Shown piece after piece: positions 8,534-16,933 of a stretch of DNA of 64,000 bases. The DNA is taken from positions 372,001-436,000 of the forward strand of contig NZ_CP076607.1 of assembly GCF_018966525.1 (NCBI RefSeq), written 5' to 3'. Every line of letters starts with the position of its first letter. Position 1 is the stretch's first letter. Source of the stretch: Paenibacillus sophorae. Lineage in GTDB: Bacteria > Bacillota > Bacilli > Paenibacillales > Paenibacillaceae. Both the position numbers and the translations under genes were made by a program. Below the pieces are notes generated by a model. It made no database searches. It was not told the DNA's origin and worked only from the letters and a program-made list of their open reading frames with translations.

Positions 8534-9391
8534 GTGATCAAGGTCGGTTTGACGGGATTTGGCGACCATGATGAACTGTATGGAAAAATGAAGCCCGCAG
8601 ACCGTTTGTCCGCATACAGCGCGCATTTTTCGATCGTGGAGATCGACAGCTCCTTTTACGCCGTACAGCCGGTTAGAAACTACGTCAAATGGGTAAGCCA
8701 GACCCCCGATGATTTCGGTTTTATTGTTAAAGCCTATCAGGGCATGACCGGGCATCTGCGGGGCAAAAAGAATTATTTTGATACCGCCGAAGAAATGTTT
8801 CAGGCGTTTCATACTTCCATTGAACCCGTCATAGAGGCGGGCAAGCTTACGATGACGCTCTTCCAGTTCCCGCCTTGGTTTGGTTGTACGAAAGAAAACG
8901 TGGATGTGCTGCGGGAGACGAAAGAAAGGATGCTGGATGTGCCCTGCGCGCTCGAATTCCGCAACTCTACCTGGTACAGCCCGGAATACCGGGAACGGAC
9001 GCTGGCTTTTATGAAAAAAGAAGGCTGGATCCATACGGTGGTCGACGAACCGCAGGCCGGTATCGGCTCCATTCCGATCGTGTCTGTGGCAACTTCGCCG
9101 GAAGCAACCTATGTGCGAATGCATGGGCGAAACGCCAAGGGCTGGCATCAAAGCAGCAATCCCGAGTGGCGCAAGCTGCGCTATCTGTACCGCTACAGCA
9201 CGGAAGAACTGACTGAATGGCAGGAACGGCTGAAAGAATTGGAGAAGGATTCGAAGAACGTGTATGTGGTCTTCAACAATAATTCTGCCGGCGATGCCAC
9301 CCCTAATGCCAAAGAGCTTCAGGCTCTGCTTGGCGGAGACGACAGCGGACCCCCGCCGCTGCAGCTAGATCTGTTCGACCATCCATCATGA
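8534..9391 (+). CDS. DUF72 (YecE-like) family protein
   Basis: This 285-residue DUF72 protein has a predicted TIM-barrel fold. It starts at GTG 8534 behind an AGGAGGAG ribosome binding site. Family landmarks include FSIVEIDSSFYAV, DFGFIVKAYQGMTGH, the ALEFRNSTWY strand and YVRMHGRNAKGWH. DUF72 proteins are widespread and their biochemical role is not established; some have been linked by others to iron-sulfur or DNA/RNA contexts. It lies 51 bp upstream of the alpha-amylase and may be cotranscribed with it, but no functional link is evident. Confidence 0.85.
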   Translation: MIKVGLTGFGDHDELYGKMKPADRLSAYSAHFSIVEIDSSFYAVQPVRNYVKWVSQTPDDFGFIVKAYQGMTGHLRGKKNYFDTAEEMFQAFHTSIEPVIEAGKLTMTLFQFPPWFGCTKENVDVLRETKERMLDVPCALEFRNSTWYSPEYRERTLAFMKKEGWIHTVVDEPQAGIGSIPIVSVATSPEATYVRMHGRNAKGWHQSSNPEWRKLRYLYRYSTEELTEWQERLKELEKDSKNVYVVFNNNSAGDATPNAKELQALLGGDDSGPPPLQLDLFDHPS

Positions 9392-9442
9392 TTTGCATAT
9401 ATTAATTACGTCTTTGCCGATAAAACATTCAGGAGGCCGATC

Positions 9443-10999
9443 ATGATGAAACGCAATCATACGATGATGCAGTTTTTTGAATGGCATGTAGCTGCCGACG
9501 GCGAGCACTGGAAGCGTCTGGCAAAGCTGGCGCCGGAGCTGAAAGCGGCCGGGATCGACTCCGTCTGGATTCCCCCGGTGACGAAGGGCCAATCCGCCGA
9601 GGACACCGGATACGGGGCATACGATCTGTACGATCTTGGGGAATTCGATCAAAAAGGCACCATCCGGACGAAGTACGGAACGAAGCAGGAGCTGATCGAT
9701 GCAATTGCGGAATGTCTGCGGCACGGCATTACGGTCTATGTTGATCTGGTCATGAACCATAAGGCAGGCGCGGATGAAACGGAGGTGTTCCGGGTCGTCG
9801 AGGTTGATCCGGGCAACCGCCTGAAGGTCATATCCGAACCGTTCGAAATCGAAGGCTGGACGAAATTTAATTTCCCGGGACGCGGCAACGAATATTCTTC
9901 GTTCAAATGGAATTTCGAGCATTTCAATGGTACGGACTATGATGCCAGGAAAGGACGGACCGGCATCTTTAAGATTATCGGCGAGAACAAGGACTGGAAC
10001 CGTAATGTAGACGACGAGTTCGGAAACTACGATTACCTGATGTTCGCCAATATTGATTATTGCCACCCTGTTGTCCGCTCCGAAATGCTGGAATGGGGAA
10101 AATGGCTGGTGGATACGCTTCAGTGCGGCGGCTACCGCCTGGATGCGATCAAGCATATCAACTATGATTTCATCCGGGAATTCGCGGCGGAAATGACCCG
10201 CAAGCGCGGGGAGGACTTCTATATTGTCGGCGAATTCTGGAACCCGGATGTGGAGGCCTCCCGCCAGTTCTTGGATACGGTCGATTACCAGATCGACCTG
10301 TTCGATGTGGCGCTCCACTACAAATTCCAGGCCGCTTCGCTGGGCGGCAGGAACTTCGACCTGACGACTATTTTCCATGACACGCTGGTGCAGACGCATC
10401 CCACCAATGCCGTCACTTTTGTCGACAACCATGATTCCCAGCCCCATGAATCGCTGGAGTCCTGGGTCGGCGACTGGTTCAAGCCCAGCGCATATGCGCT
10501 GATCCTGCTCAGGCTGGACGGCTATCCGGTAGTATTCTACGGCGATTATTACGGCATCGGCGGACCGTCGCCGATTGACGGCAAACGCGATGCGATCGAC
10601 CAGCTGCTGTACGCCCGCTACCACAAAGCCTACGGGGAGCAGAACGATTACTTCGACCATCCGAATACGATCGGCTGGGTGCGCCGGGGCGTGGATGAAA
10701 TTCCGGGCTCGGGCTGCGCGGTCGTCGTATCGGGCGGAGACGACGGCGAGAAGCGCATGTTCGTCGGAGCGGAGCGCGCCGGAGAGTCATGGACCGATCT
10801 GACGCTGAACCGGGAAGATACGGTAGAGATCGGCAAGGACGGATGGGCCGTCTTTCCGGTAAACGGAGGCGGTGTGTCCGTATGGGCGCTGCCGGTGGAG
10901 CAGCCGGACGGGGACGAAAGCGCCCTAGAAAATACCCTTGAGACGGATACCAGAGATAAAGCGGACAGCGGGGAGAAATTAGCGAAAAAAGCAAAATAA
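9443..10999 (+). CDS. Cytoplasmic alpha-amylase (GH13)
   Basis: This 518-residue GH13 enzyme has no signal peptide, so it should act on intracellular or imported malto-oligosaccharides or glycogen. The opening NHTMMQFFEWH is typical of the Bacillus liquefying/cytoplasmic amylase branch. Catalytic residues are visible as nucleophile D234 in YRLDAIKHI, acid/base E264 in GEFWNP and transition-state D331 in VDNHDSQ. VYVDLVMNHKAG marks conserved region I. An AGGAGG site lies 6 nt before ATG 9443; a second ATG follows immediately. The last 35 residues are hydrophilic, rich in Asp, Glu and Lys, and not part of the fold. A terminator follows directly. Confidence 0.92.
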   Translation: MMKRNHTMMQFFEWHVAADGEHWKRLAKLAPELKAAGIDSVWIPPVTKGQSAEDTGYGAYDLYDLGEFDQKGTIRTKYGTKQELIDAIAECLRHGITVYVDLVMNHKAGADETEVFRVVEVDPGNRLKVISEPFEIEGWTKFNFPGRGNEYSSFKWNFEHFNGTDYDARKGRTGIFKIIGENKDWNRNVDDEFGNYDYLMFANIDYCHPVVRSEMLEWGKWLVDTLQCGGYRLDAIKHINYDFIREFAAEMTRKRGEDFYIVGEFWNPDVEASRQFLDTVDYQIDLFDVALHYKFQAASLGGRNFDLTTIFHDTLVQTHPTNAVTFVDNHDSQPHESLESWVGDWFKPSAYALILLRLDGYPVVFYGDYYGIGGPSPIDGKRDAIDQLLYARYHKAYGEQNDYFDHPNTIGWVRRGVDEIPGSGCAVVVSGGDDGEKRMFVGAERAGESWTDLTLNREDTVEIGKDGWAVFPVNGGGVSVWALPVEQPDGDESALENTLETDTRDKADSGEKLAKKAK

Positions 11000-11004
11000 A
11001 CGTA

Positions 11005-11035
11005 AAGAGCTCCGGCGGCGAGGGAGCTCTTTTTT
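11005..11035 (+). terminator. Rho-independent terminator after alpha-amylase
   Basis: AAGAGCTCC and GGGAGCTCTT form the stem around a GC-rich loop, followed by a run of T, just after the amylase stop codon. Confidence 0.9.
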
Positions 11036-11094
11036 ACCCCATGAAGCACCATAATGACAAGGATAATCCAGATCATAAGCAGCTTATTCCTCTT

Positions 11095-11958
11095 TTAATA
11101 TAATTCCGGTTTATTGTACTCGATATCTGAAATCTCGCACTGATACCAGTTAAAATTTCCGGTCTTCTCTATCCAAATGATATCTGACTTTGAAGGAATC
11201 CGAATACCGTTAAACTCTTTGAACTCTTTATTCACGCCTCCCCAGTCGCTTAGTACATATTTCCCGTTTATTTCCTTGTACCTTTTGGCGGTAAAGCTAA
11301 TAGGATCGCCCTGTTCACTGAAAGCGAACACCCCGGAGGCGCTTACCCCTCTGTAGCTCATAGTCGCTCGTGCGGAAGTGTCGTTGATTGGCTCCCATTT
11401 GATGTAAGAGTTTAATGCCGCCGTCGGAAACCAGGGCATCTCAGCGAGATATCGCAGCAGCGTACTGAAATCCATTTCAGGACCCTTCGCATTTACGACC
11501 GGAAGTAAGGACAGCACCTTAATGCTCATATTGCCTTGGCCTTCCTGGTAGTTATCCAATCCGGATAAATGGAGCAGTGGGGCCATTTTGACATCGGCTT
11601 GCCACACAAACCCCGGTTCATCCGCTCTAAAATATTGCACCGCCTGAGCCCGCATCCATGGTCCGCCTTCTTTCGTTCGCATTAGCCCTTTTTGTTTCAG
11701 GCGGACGGATGTGATTTTTTCTTTCCCGATAATATGGGAGCGTTCCAGCCATTTCTGAACGGGAAGCGGCAGACCCGCTAGATCTTTTTTTCGAATAATC
11801 TCACTGTTTGATTTCGGGCAGTCGCTGAACAGTTGATTCACTTGCTTCATTGCTTTTTGGTTGAACATCAAAGTGGCAGTCGTTGTAACGATGGCAATCA
11901 CGATAACAAGAATTGCGAGAACCACTAACGTCATCAGTAACCATCCAGGCATATCCAT
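11095..11958 (-). CDS. Membrane-anchored DUF6544-like protein
   Basis: This 287-residue protein has one N-terminal membrane segment (about residues 6-30). The remainder resembles the DUF6544 family: LPLPVQKWLERS, a PWMRAQAVQYF strand and repeated beta-rich segments such as MSYRGVSASGVFAF. The fold suggests a beta-rich domain on the outer face of the membrane. Function is not known to me. About 125 bp upstream lies an unusually clear tandem palindromic operator (12082-12114), so expression is probably tightly repressed. No regulator gene is adjacent, which is odd because such genes often sit beside a TetR gene. Confidence 0.65.
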   Translation of the reverse strand: MDMPGWLLMTLVVLAILVIVIAIVTTTATLMFNQKAMKQVNQLFSDCPKSNSEIIRKKDLAGLPLPVQKWLERSHIIGKEKITSVRLKQKGLMRTKEGGPWMRAQAVQYFRADEPGFVWQADVKMAPLLHLSGLDNYQEGQGNMSIKVLSLLPVVNAKGPEMDFSTLLRYLAEMPWFPTAALNSYIKWEPINDTSARATMSYRGVSASGVFAFSEQGDPISFTAKRYKEINGKYVLSDWGGVNKEFKEFNGIRIPSKSDIIWIEKTGNFNWYQCEISDIEYNKPELY

Positions 11959-12081
11959 GTTCCTTCCTCAATTGCTTTCAGTTATGCAAAAATCTTACCG
12001 GCGGCCTGAACAATCAGACCGCGCGGCTTCTCCCGCTCTCTTCTTCTCGTTCTTTCATCCCCGTTTTTTCTCGTCATTACG

Positions 12082-12114
12082 TTGAACAACGTTCAATAAT
12101 TGAACAACGTTCAA
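12082..12114 (-). promoter_or_regulatory. Tandem palindromic operator, TetR-like
   Basis: TTGAACAACGTTCAA occurs twice, at 12082-12096 and 12100-12114, separated by TAA, which gives an 18-bp centre-to-centre spacing. Each copy is a 6-bp inverted repeat with a 3-bp spacer. Two palindromes nearly two helical turns apart suit cooperative binding of TetR-type dimers upstream of the DUF6544-like gene. The remainder of 11959-12306 contains no convincing gene. Confidence 0.75.
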
Positions 12115-12206
12115 TGTTAAAATACTACGTTACGAGTTCGATTGTCAATGTAGAAATATCGAATTCTGCTCGGATTGGTACCCGTTTATCAATAAAAAAT
12201 GAGTGT

Positions 12207-12257
12207 GAAAAACGGCAAGCCCCGCTACCGCACAAGATGCATGCGGACAGCGGGGCT
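12207..12257 (-). terminator. Terminator of bioY
   Basis: AGCCCCGCT (12218-12226) pairs with AGCGGGGCT (12249-12257), extended by CCGCA/TGCGG. On the minus strand it is followed by TTGCCGTTTTTC. It lies 50 bp downstream of the bioY stop codon. Confidence 0.8.
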
Positions 12258-12306
12258 ATTGTTATAAGTGCGTTATATACTTCGTTTGACGCTTAGGCCA
12301 AACCTT

Positions 12307-12909
12307 CTATTCGTGGGCGCTCTCGCCAACCCAATCCGAGCTTCTTTTGCCTACAATCCGTTCGATCGGATAGACTCTCCATACGGCGGTGACAACCGAA
12401 GCGCATAAAGCGGCCTTGAGGAAGTCTCCCGGCAAGAACGGCAGCATGCCCGCAGTCAGCGCTTTGGACAACGTGTCCAAGCTCGGAATCGAGTGAGCCA
12501 GCCAGGCTACACCGGTCGGATAGACAAGCAGGGAGCCAAACAGGAAGTTCGCCCCGAGCAGCTTGCCGAAGGTGAACTTGCCCTGCGACATCCGCTCAGC
12601 AGACCATCCGATCAGGAAAGCCGCAAACGGCCAGGCGAAGATGTAGCCGGCGGTCGGGCCAACCAGGACGGACATTCCTCCTCTTCCTCCCATTACCGGA
12701 AACCCGGCGGCGCAAAGGCCAATAACGATCAGGACAGCAAGCGTTCCATATCTGGCGCCCAGTACGGAAGCGGCCAGCATGACGGCCAGCGTCTGCAGGG
12801 TAATCGGCACCGTTGAGAACGGAAGCGATACTTTCATCGAGCTTAACGCGATCATCACACCCGCAAAGAGCGCGCTGAAAATAAGTCCGCGCAAGGACCA
12901 TCTGTTCAT
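12307..12909 (-). CDS. bioY: Biotin ECF transporter S component BioY
   Basis: This 200-residue integral membrane protein is of the BioY family, the biotin-binding substrate component of ECF transporters. About six membrane segments are visible, with the family's VPITLQTLAVMLAA segment and the GGRGGMSVLVGPTAGYI loop that contributes to biotin binding. The start is placed at ATG 12909, 12 nt after GGAGAGG, rather than at an in-frame ATG at 12954 without a site. It is divergent from an ECF energising module (13041-15667), so the two probably act together as a BioMNY-like biotin importer. That pairing is inferred from position; S components can also use a shared module. Confidence 0.88.
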   Translation of the reverse strand: MNRWSLRGLIFSALFAGVMIALSSMKVSLPFSTVPITLQTLAVMLAASVLGARYGTLAVLIVIGLCAAGFPVMGGRGGMSVLVGPTAGYIFAWPFAAFLIGWSAERMSQGKFTFGKLLGANFLFGSLLVYPTGVAWLAHSIPSLDTLSKALTAGMLPFLPGDFLKAALCASVVTAVWRVYPIERIVGKRSSDWVGESAHE

Positions 12910-12954
12910 GAGTTGGTGTTCCTCTCCATTTTTTAAATTAATATAACATCTCAC

Positions 12955-13040
12955 GTCAAATACATCAATCCGTTAATCCGTTAATTTGTTATAATCGATA
13001 ACGCAAGTGTGAGACACTCTCTTCGAAAGCGAGCGCAAAT
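12955..13040. promoter_or_regulatory. Divergent bioY / ECF promoter region
   Basis: This short region contains a TATAAT hexamer near 12995 on the plus strand, a direct repeat ATCCGTTA, and a short palindrome GTTAT-N4-ATAAC overlapping the TATAAT. A biotin repressor-type site is plausible for both directions, but the sequence does not match a BirA box I can identify with confidence. Confidence 0.4.
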
Positions 13041-13865
13041 ATGATTCATGCCAACCATTTGACCCTGTCGCTGCGGGACGGCCAGCAGAGCCTGACGGTG
13101 CTTCAGGATATTAATATTCATATCGAAAAAGGGGAATGGGTCGCGCTAACGGGCGCCAACGGCAGCGGCAAATCCAGCCTTGTCCGGACCTTCAACGGGC
13201 TGCTCGTCCCATCCGGCGGCAGTCTGACGGCGGCCGGGCTGGATTTGCGGTCTGCCGCAAACCGCAGCGCCGTCAAGCAAAGCATCCAGCTCGTCTTCCA
13301 GAGCCCGGAAGCCCAGACCATCGGTTCGACGCCGGAGGAAGACGTGGCCTTCGGCCTGGAGAACCGGGGGATTTCCCGGGATGAGATGAAGGCGCGGACG
13401 CTTCGCGCGCTGCGGCGGACGGGCCTCGGGCATAAAGCCGCTGTTCCCGTATCGGACCTGTCGGGCGGAGAGCGGCAGCGGCTGGCCATCGCCTGCTGCC
13501 TGGCGCTGGAGGCGGATATGATTATTTTTGACGAGGCGACCTCCATGCTGGACCCGGTCTCGCGCAAAGAGATTTTCGCCTTCAGCCGGGAGCTGTGGCG
13601 GCGGGGAGTAACCGTGCTGTGGGTCACGCAGCGGATGGAGGAACTGGCGGCCGGGGAACGCGTGGTGGTTATGGACCAGGGGCGGCTGGTGTACGACGGC
13701 GATCCACGCACGCTCTTTTACCGCTCCGGGCTGCCTGCCGCGCTTCGCTGGGAAGATCCCCCCGTCATCGGCATCGGCCGGATGATGGAGGAGAACGGCT
13801 GGCCGGGCGAGCTTCTGCCGCTTACGGAGCAGGAATTGGAGGAAGCGCTATGCCGGTACAGTTAA
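13041..13865 (+). CDS. ECF transporter ATPase (EcfA-like)
   Basis: This 274-residue ABC ATPase has Walker A GANGSGKSS, a Q-loop segment VFQSPEAQTIGSTPEEDVAFG typical of ECF A components, signature LSGGERQRLAIACCL and Walker B MIIFDEATSMLD. It is the first gene of a two-gene module; its 3' end overlaps the start of the ATPase-T fusion by 16 bp, indicating coupled translation. With the ATPase domain of the next gene it would form the usual EcfA-EcfA' heterodimer that powers uptake of biotin or other vitamins. The ribosome binding site before ATG 13041 is weak. Confidence 0.88.
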   Translation: MIHANHLTLSLRDGQQSLTVLQDINIHIEKGEWVALTGANGSGKSSLVRTFNGLLVPSGGSLTAAGLDLRSAANRSAVKQSIQLVFQSPEAQTIGSTPEEDVAFGLENRGISRDEMKARTLRALRRTGLGHKAAVPVSDLSGGERQRLAIACCLALEADMIIFDEATSMLDPVSRKEIFAFSRELWRRGVTVLWVTQRMEELAAGERVVVMDQGRLVYDGDPRTLFYRSGLPAALRWEDPPVIGIGRMMEENGWPGELLPLTEQELEEALCRYS

Positions 13866-15667
13866 CCGGGGTGTCCTATCTTTACGGTCAATCGCCCGCC
13901 CTGAGCAATATCGATCTGCTGATTCCGGAGGGCTGCCTTACGGTCCTGTGCGGAGTAACGGGCAGCGGCAAATCCACGCTGCTGCGGCTGCTGTCCGGAC
14001 TTGCGAAGCCTTCCTCGGGTAGTATTGACTACCCGCCGGAAAGCTCTGCCGTCTCCGCCTCCATCGTCTTCCAGCAGCCGGAGAGCCAGCTCTTCGCAGC
14101 AAGCGTCAGAAAGGATGTCGAGTATGGTCTGGAGCAGCGGGACGTTCCCGAGCCCCGGCGGAGCGAAGCGGCAACCCGGGCGATGGAACAGGCCGGACTT
14201 GACCCTGAGCAATACGGCCAGCGGTCGCCGTTCCTGCTGAGCGGTGGCGAGAAGCGGCGGGTCTGCATCGCGGGCGCCATCGCCCCCCTGCCGCGCCTGC
14301 TGCTGCTGGACGAGCCGACGGCCGGGCTTGATCCGCCCGCCGCCCGCGCGCTGCTGGATACCGTCACGGAATTGAAACGCGGAGGTTATACCATAGTAAT
14401 CGCTACCCATGACCTGGACAGCTTCTTCCCCTTGGCGGATCAGGTCGTGGTCTTGTCACAGGGGGCCTTGCGGTACAGCGGTCCGGCCCGCGGCTTATGG
14501 ACCGAGGCCCGCGTACTCGAAGACGCTGGCTTGGAACCTCCGGCCTACATCCGGATCAGCCGGATGCTTATGCGCCAAGGCAGGCTGGACGCCCTGCCCG
14601 CCAGCGCTGGGGAACTGCTGGCCAGGCTGGACAAGCGCAGCCTGGCGCACCGAGGAAGCGGCGCCGCTTCCTGCGCTAAGGAAAGGCTTTCTGCGGACAA
14701 GGACAGCCTTGCCTTGTCCGCAGAAGGCGGGCCCTTGCCGGCGGGCGGTGGACCGCTGGCGGAGGGCATGCCGCCGCCGGCGGAAGACGGCCGCTCGGCA
14801 AGGAGCGAAGGGCGCCTCGTTCCAGGCGAAGGCAGCGCGGCGCAGTCTCCGGCGGACGAAGCCGCCGCCGATGCAGGCGCCCGCCCTGCTGCAGATGCAG
14901 CAGCCTTGAATTTCCGGGCCGGATCGGTCTTGCAGATGCTCGACCCCCGTGTAAAGTGGCTGGCGATGATATTGTGGTCGCTGGTGTTTCTGAAAACAGA
15001 GGGAGCCTTTCCGCTGGCGCTTGCCGCGCTGATGATCGGCGGACTTTTGGCAGCTGCGGGAATTCCCCGGAAACGGATAGTCTGGTTCTATCGGCCGTTC
15101 CTGCCGATGTTTCTGTTCCTATGGCTTCTGTCCGCCTTTTCTTGGGACGGCACGGATGCGGGGGGTCCCTTCCAATTCTCCGCCGAAGGCGCCTTAACCG
15201 GCGGTCTTGCGGTTCTCCGTCTGGGGCTGCTCATTTCGCTCGGCTTCCTCTTCACAGAGACGACATCGGGAGCGCCGCTGCGCGAAGGGCTGGAGTGGGC
15301 CATCGCGCCGCTTGGCAGACTGGGCGTCAGAACGCGGAATTGGTCACTCGCCGTCTCCGTCACTCTGCAGTTCATACCCTGGGTTCTAGGGAGAATCTCA
15401 TTGCTTCAGTTGGCGCTCGCCTCCCGGGGAAACCGAAAGCGGGGATGGGAGCGCTGGACGCCAAAGCAGTTATCATTGATGGCCGTCCCTCTGCTCCTCC
15501 AAGTGATCGGCATGGGCGATGAGCTGGCAACCGCCATCGAAGCCCGGGGTTATGACCCATCGAAGCCGCGAACGCCCTGGCTTGTTCTGTGTTGGCAGCG
15601 GCGGGATACGGCGGCGCTGCTGCTCGCCGTGCTCGCGGCGGCGCTGCTGTGGTGGGCTTCGAGCTAG
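13850..15667 (+). CDS. Fused ECF ATPase (EcfA') and transmembrane T component (EcfT)
   Basis: This 605-residue protein joins two ECF subunits normally encoded separately. Residues 1-266 form an ABC ATPase: Walker A GVTGSGKSTLL, Q-loop VFQQPESQLFAASV, signature LSGGEKRRVCIAG, Walker B LLLLDEPTAGLD. Residues about 267-352 are a low-complexity Ala/Gly/Pro/Glu/Ser linker. From about residue 353 an EcfT/CbiQ domain follows, opening with LDPRVKWLAMILWSL, with several membrane segments and the two conserved Arg-Gly coupling motifs ASRGNRK and EARGYDP. The start is ATG 13850 behind GGAGGA. One uninterrupted frame spans both parts, and both are intact at their motifs, so the fusion looks functional rather than a sequencing artefact. 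Confidence 0.88.
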   Translation: MPVQLTGVSYLYGQSPALSNIDLLIPEGCLTVLCGVTGSGKSTLLRLLSGLAKPSSGSIDYPPESSAVSASIVFQQPESQLFAASVRKDVEYGLEQRDVPEPRRSEAATRAMEQAGLDPEQYGQRSPFLLSGGEKRRVCIAGAIAPLPRLLLLDEPTAGLDPPAARALLDTVTELKRGGYTIVIATHDLDSFFPLADQVVVLSQGALRYSGPARGLWTEARVLEDAGLEPPAYIRISRMLMRQGRLDALPASAGELLARLDKRSLAHRGSGAASCAKERLSADKDSLALSAEGGPLPAGGGPLAEGMPPPAEDGRSARSEGRLVPGEGSAAQSPADEAAADAGARPAADAAALNFRAGSVLQMLDPRVKWLAMILWSLVFLKTEGAFPLALAALMIGGLLAAAGIPRKRIVWFYRPFLPMFLFLWLLSAFSWDGTDAGGPFQFSAEGALTGGLAVLRLGLLISLGFLFTETTSGAPLREGLEWAIAPLGRLGVRTRNWSLAVSVTLQFIPWVLGRISLLQLALASRGNRKRGWERWTPKQLSLMAVPLLLQVIGMGDELATAIEARGYDPSKPRTPWLVLCWQRRDTAALLLAVLAAALLWWASS

Positions 15668-15774
15668 TCCGAGGCTCCTCAAGCTCTGCCGCTGCCGGCA
15701 ATTCATAAGGAGGCGGCTGGCACCTTCGGCAGCTCTCCGCTTTACCTTAGCGCCCAGCGCCGGTATTCCGCATA

Positions 15775-15816
15775 AATAAGCCTGCCAGAGCCCATGAGGG
15801 CCGCGGCAGGCTTATT
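15775..15816. terminator. Bidirectional terminator between ECF module and FMN lipoprotein
   Basis: AATAAGCCTGCC and GGCAGGCTTATT form a perfect 12-bp stem between convergent genes. The T-tracts on either strand are short, so termination efficiency may be moderate. Confidence 0.7.
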
Positions 15817-15838
15817 GGCATTTTGCTATAATAACGTC

Positions 15839-16732
15839 TTATTCTTCAATCTTGATTGCAGCCGGCTTCGTATCGCCGACTTCCGCCAGATCATCCAGCG
15901 CGTATTCCACAAGCGCCGTGAAGTTATTCGAAGAGGTCGTCGCGCCGCTGACCGCGTCCACGGAACCGATCGACTGCTTCTCTACAAGCTGCTTCTCCAG
16001 CTCTTCCGTATATTTTGCCGGATAGGTCTTGTTCTTGGCTTCCATCGCAGTCTTGTAGTCGGCGTCTTCCGTCTTCAGCTTGCCGGCTTCGTTCACATAA
16101 TCGAACTGTACGCTTGCGATCTTGTGGTCCTTAATCTCCAGATCGATCTGCGGCTTCCAGCCGTGGTCGTCAAAGGCGTCGGCGGCTACTTTGTATGTAC
16201 CGTCCTCATACAGTGGAACGATGGCCGTCGCCGTGTCTCCGGCTTCCGCTTTTCCCAGAACGGCAGCGGCAAGCTCATTGAAGTTTCTGGACGAATGCGA
16301 CGCACCTGAAACCGCATCGACCTTGGCAGCGTCCTGTGAGGTTACCAGTTCTTGGCCCAGCTTGTCGAAGGCTTCGCGTGGCGTGAATTTATTAGCTTCA
16401 GAGAATCCTTTGATATAGGCTTCGTTCTGGCTTCTGAGTTCACCTTTTTCATTGATGTAATCATAATAGGCCTTCTCGATTTTCCCTCCGTTCACGGTCA
16501 CTTCTACATAAGCCTTCCAGTTTCTCACATCGTTGCGGTCATACTCCGCCTTGTAGGTTCCGTCTTTAAAAGCACCCGCAGCCGGCGCTGCTGAAGTTTC
16601 TGCCGTACCGGTCGCCGCTGCTGTCGGCTCGCTGCTTGCTGTCGCCGCCGAGTTGTTACTCGAATTTCCGCAGGCTGTCAGGACAAGCGTCAGCATCAGA
16701 AGAAGCAAGGATAAGTTCTTTGTGTTTTTCAT
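15839..16732 (-). CDS. Double FMN-binding-domain lipoprotein (PplA-like)
   Basis: This 297-residue lipoprotein has a signal ending in LTAC, a Ser/Ala/Thr-rich linker to about residue 52, then two tandem FMN_bind domains of roughly 110 residues. The second carries VDAVSGATTSS, matching the ApbE flavin-attachment consensus in which the Thr after GA is esterified. The first has VDAVSGASHSS, with Ser at that position. The architecture matches PplA, the Listeria lipoprotein that shuttles electrons outside the cell. An extracellular electron-transfer role is therefore likely but inferred: no ApbE, Ndh2 or EetA/B gene is in the window. It is monocistronic between terminators. Confidence 0.82.
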   Translation of the reverse strand: MKNTKNLSLLLLMLTLVLTACGNSSNNSAATASSEPTAAATGTAETSAAPAAGAFKDGTYKAEYDRNDVRNWKAYVEVTVNGGKIEKAYYDYINEKGELRSQNEAYIKGFSEANKFTPREAFDKLGQELVTSQDAAKVDAVSGASHSSRNFNELAAAVLGKAEAGDTATAIVPLYEDGTYKVAADAFDDHGWKPQIDLEIKDHKIASVQFDYVNEAGKLKTEDADYKTAMEAKNKTYPAKYTEELEKQLVEKQSIGSVDAVSGATTSSNNFTALVEYALDDLAEVGDTKPAAIKIEE

Positions 16733-16882
16733 TTCATAACCCCCAGTTATGTTATTTTTTTCACATCCTTATTTTAACATCGAGGGCCCTTATCGTGTAT
16801 TTTTTTGCATATTTCAGCCAAAAATGCAGGGGGTTCCGTTCGAAATGAAGCCATAATTGCATAATCATGATTATTTCATGAA

Positions 16883-16928
16883 ACAAAAGGCTGTCTCCGC
16901 GCCGCTCTCAGCGGCTTCCGGGACAGCC
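16883..16928 (-). terminator. Terminator of mprF
   Basis: GGCTGTC (16889-16895) pairs with GACAGCC (16922-16928). On the minus strand the stem is followed by TTTTGTTT. It lies just after the mprF stop codon. Confidence 0.8.
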
Positions 16929-16933
16929 ATATG

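Noticed and set aside
9386..10660. Minus-strand open frame of 424 codons opposite alpha-amylase
   Set aside because: Antisense to a gene with all GH13 catalytic motifs; composition is a mirror of the sense codons.
11913..12296. Plus-strand open frame of 127 codons across the tandem palindromes
   Set aside because: No ribosome binding site or family resemblance; covers an obvious operator and terminator.
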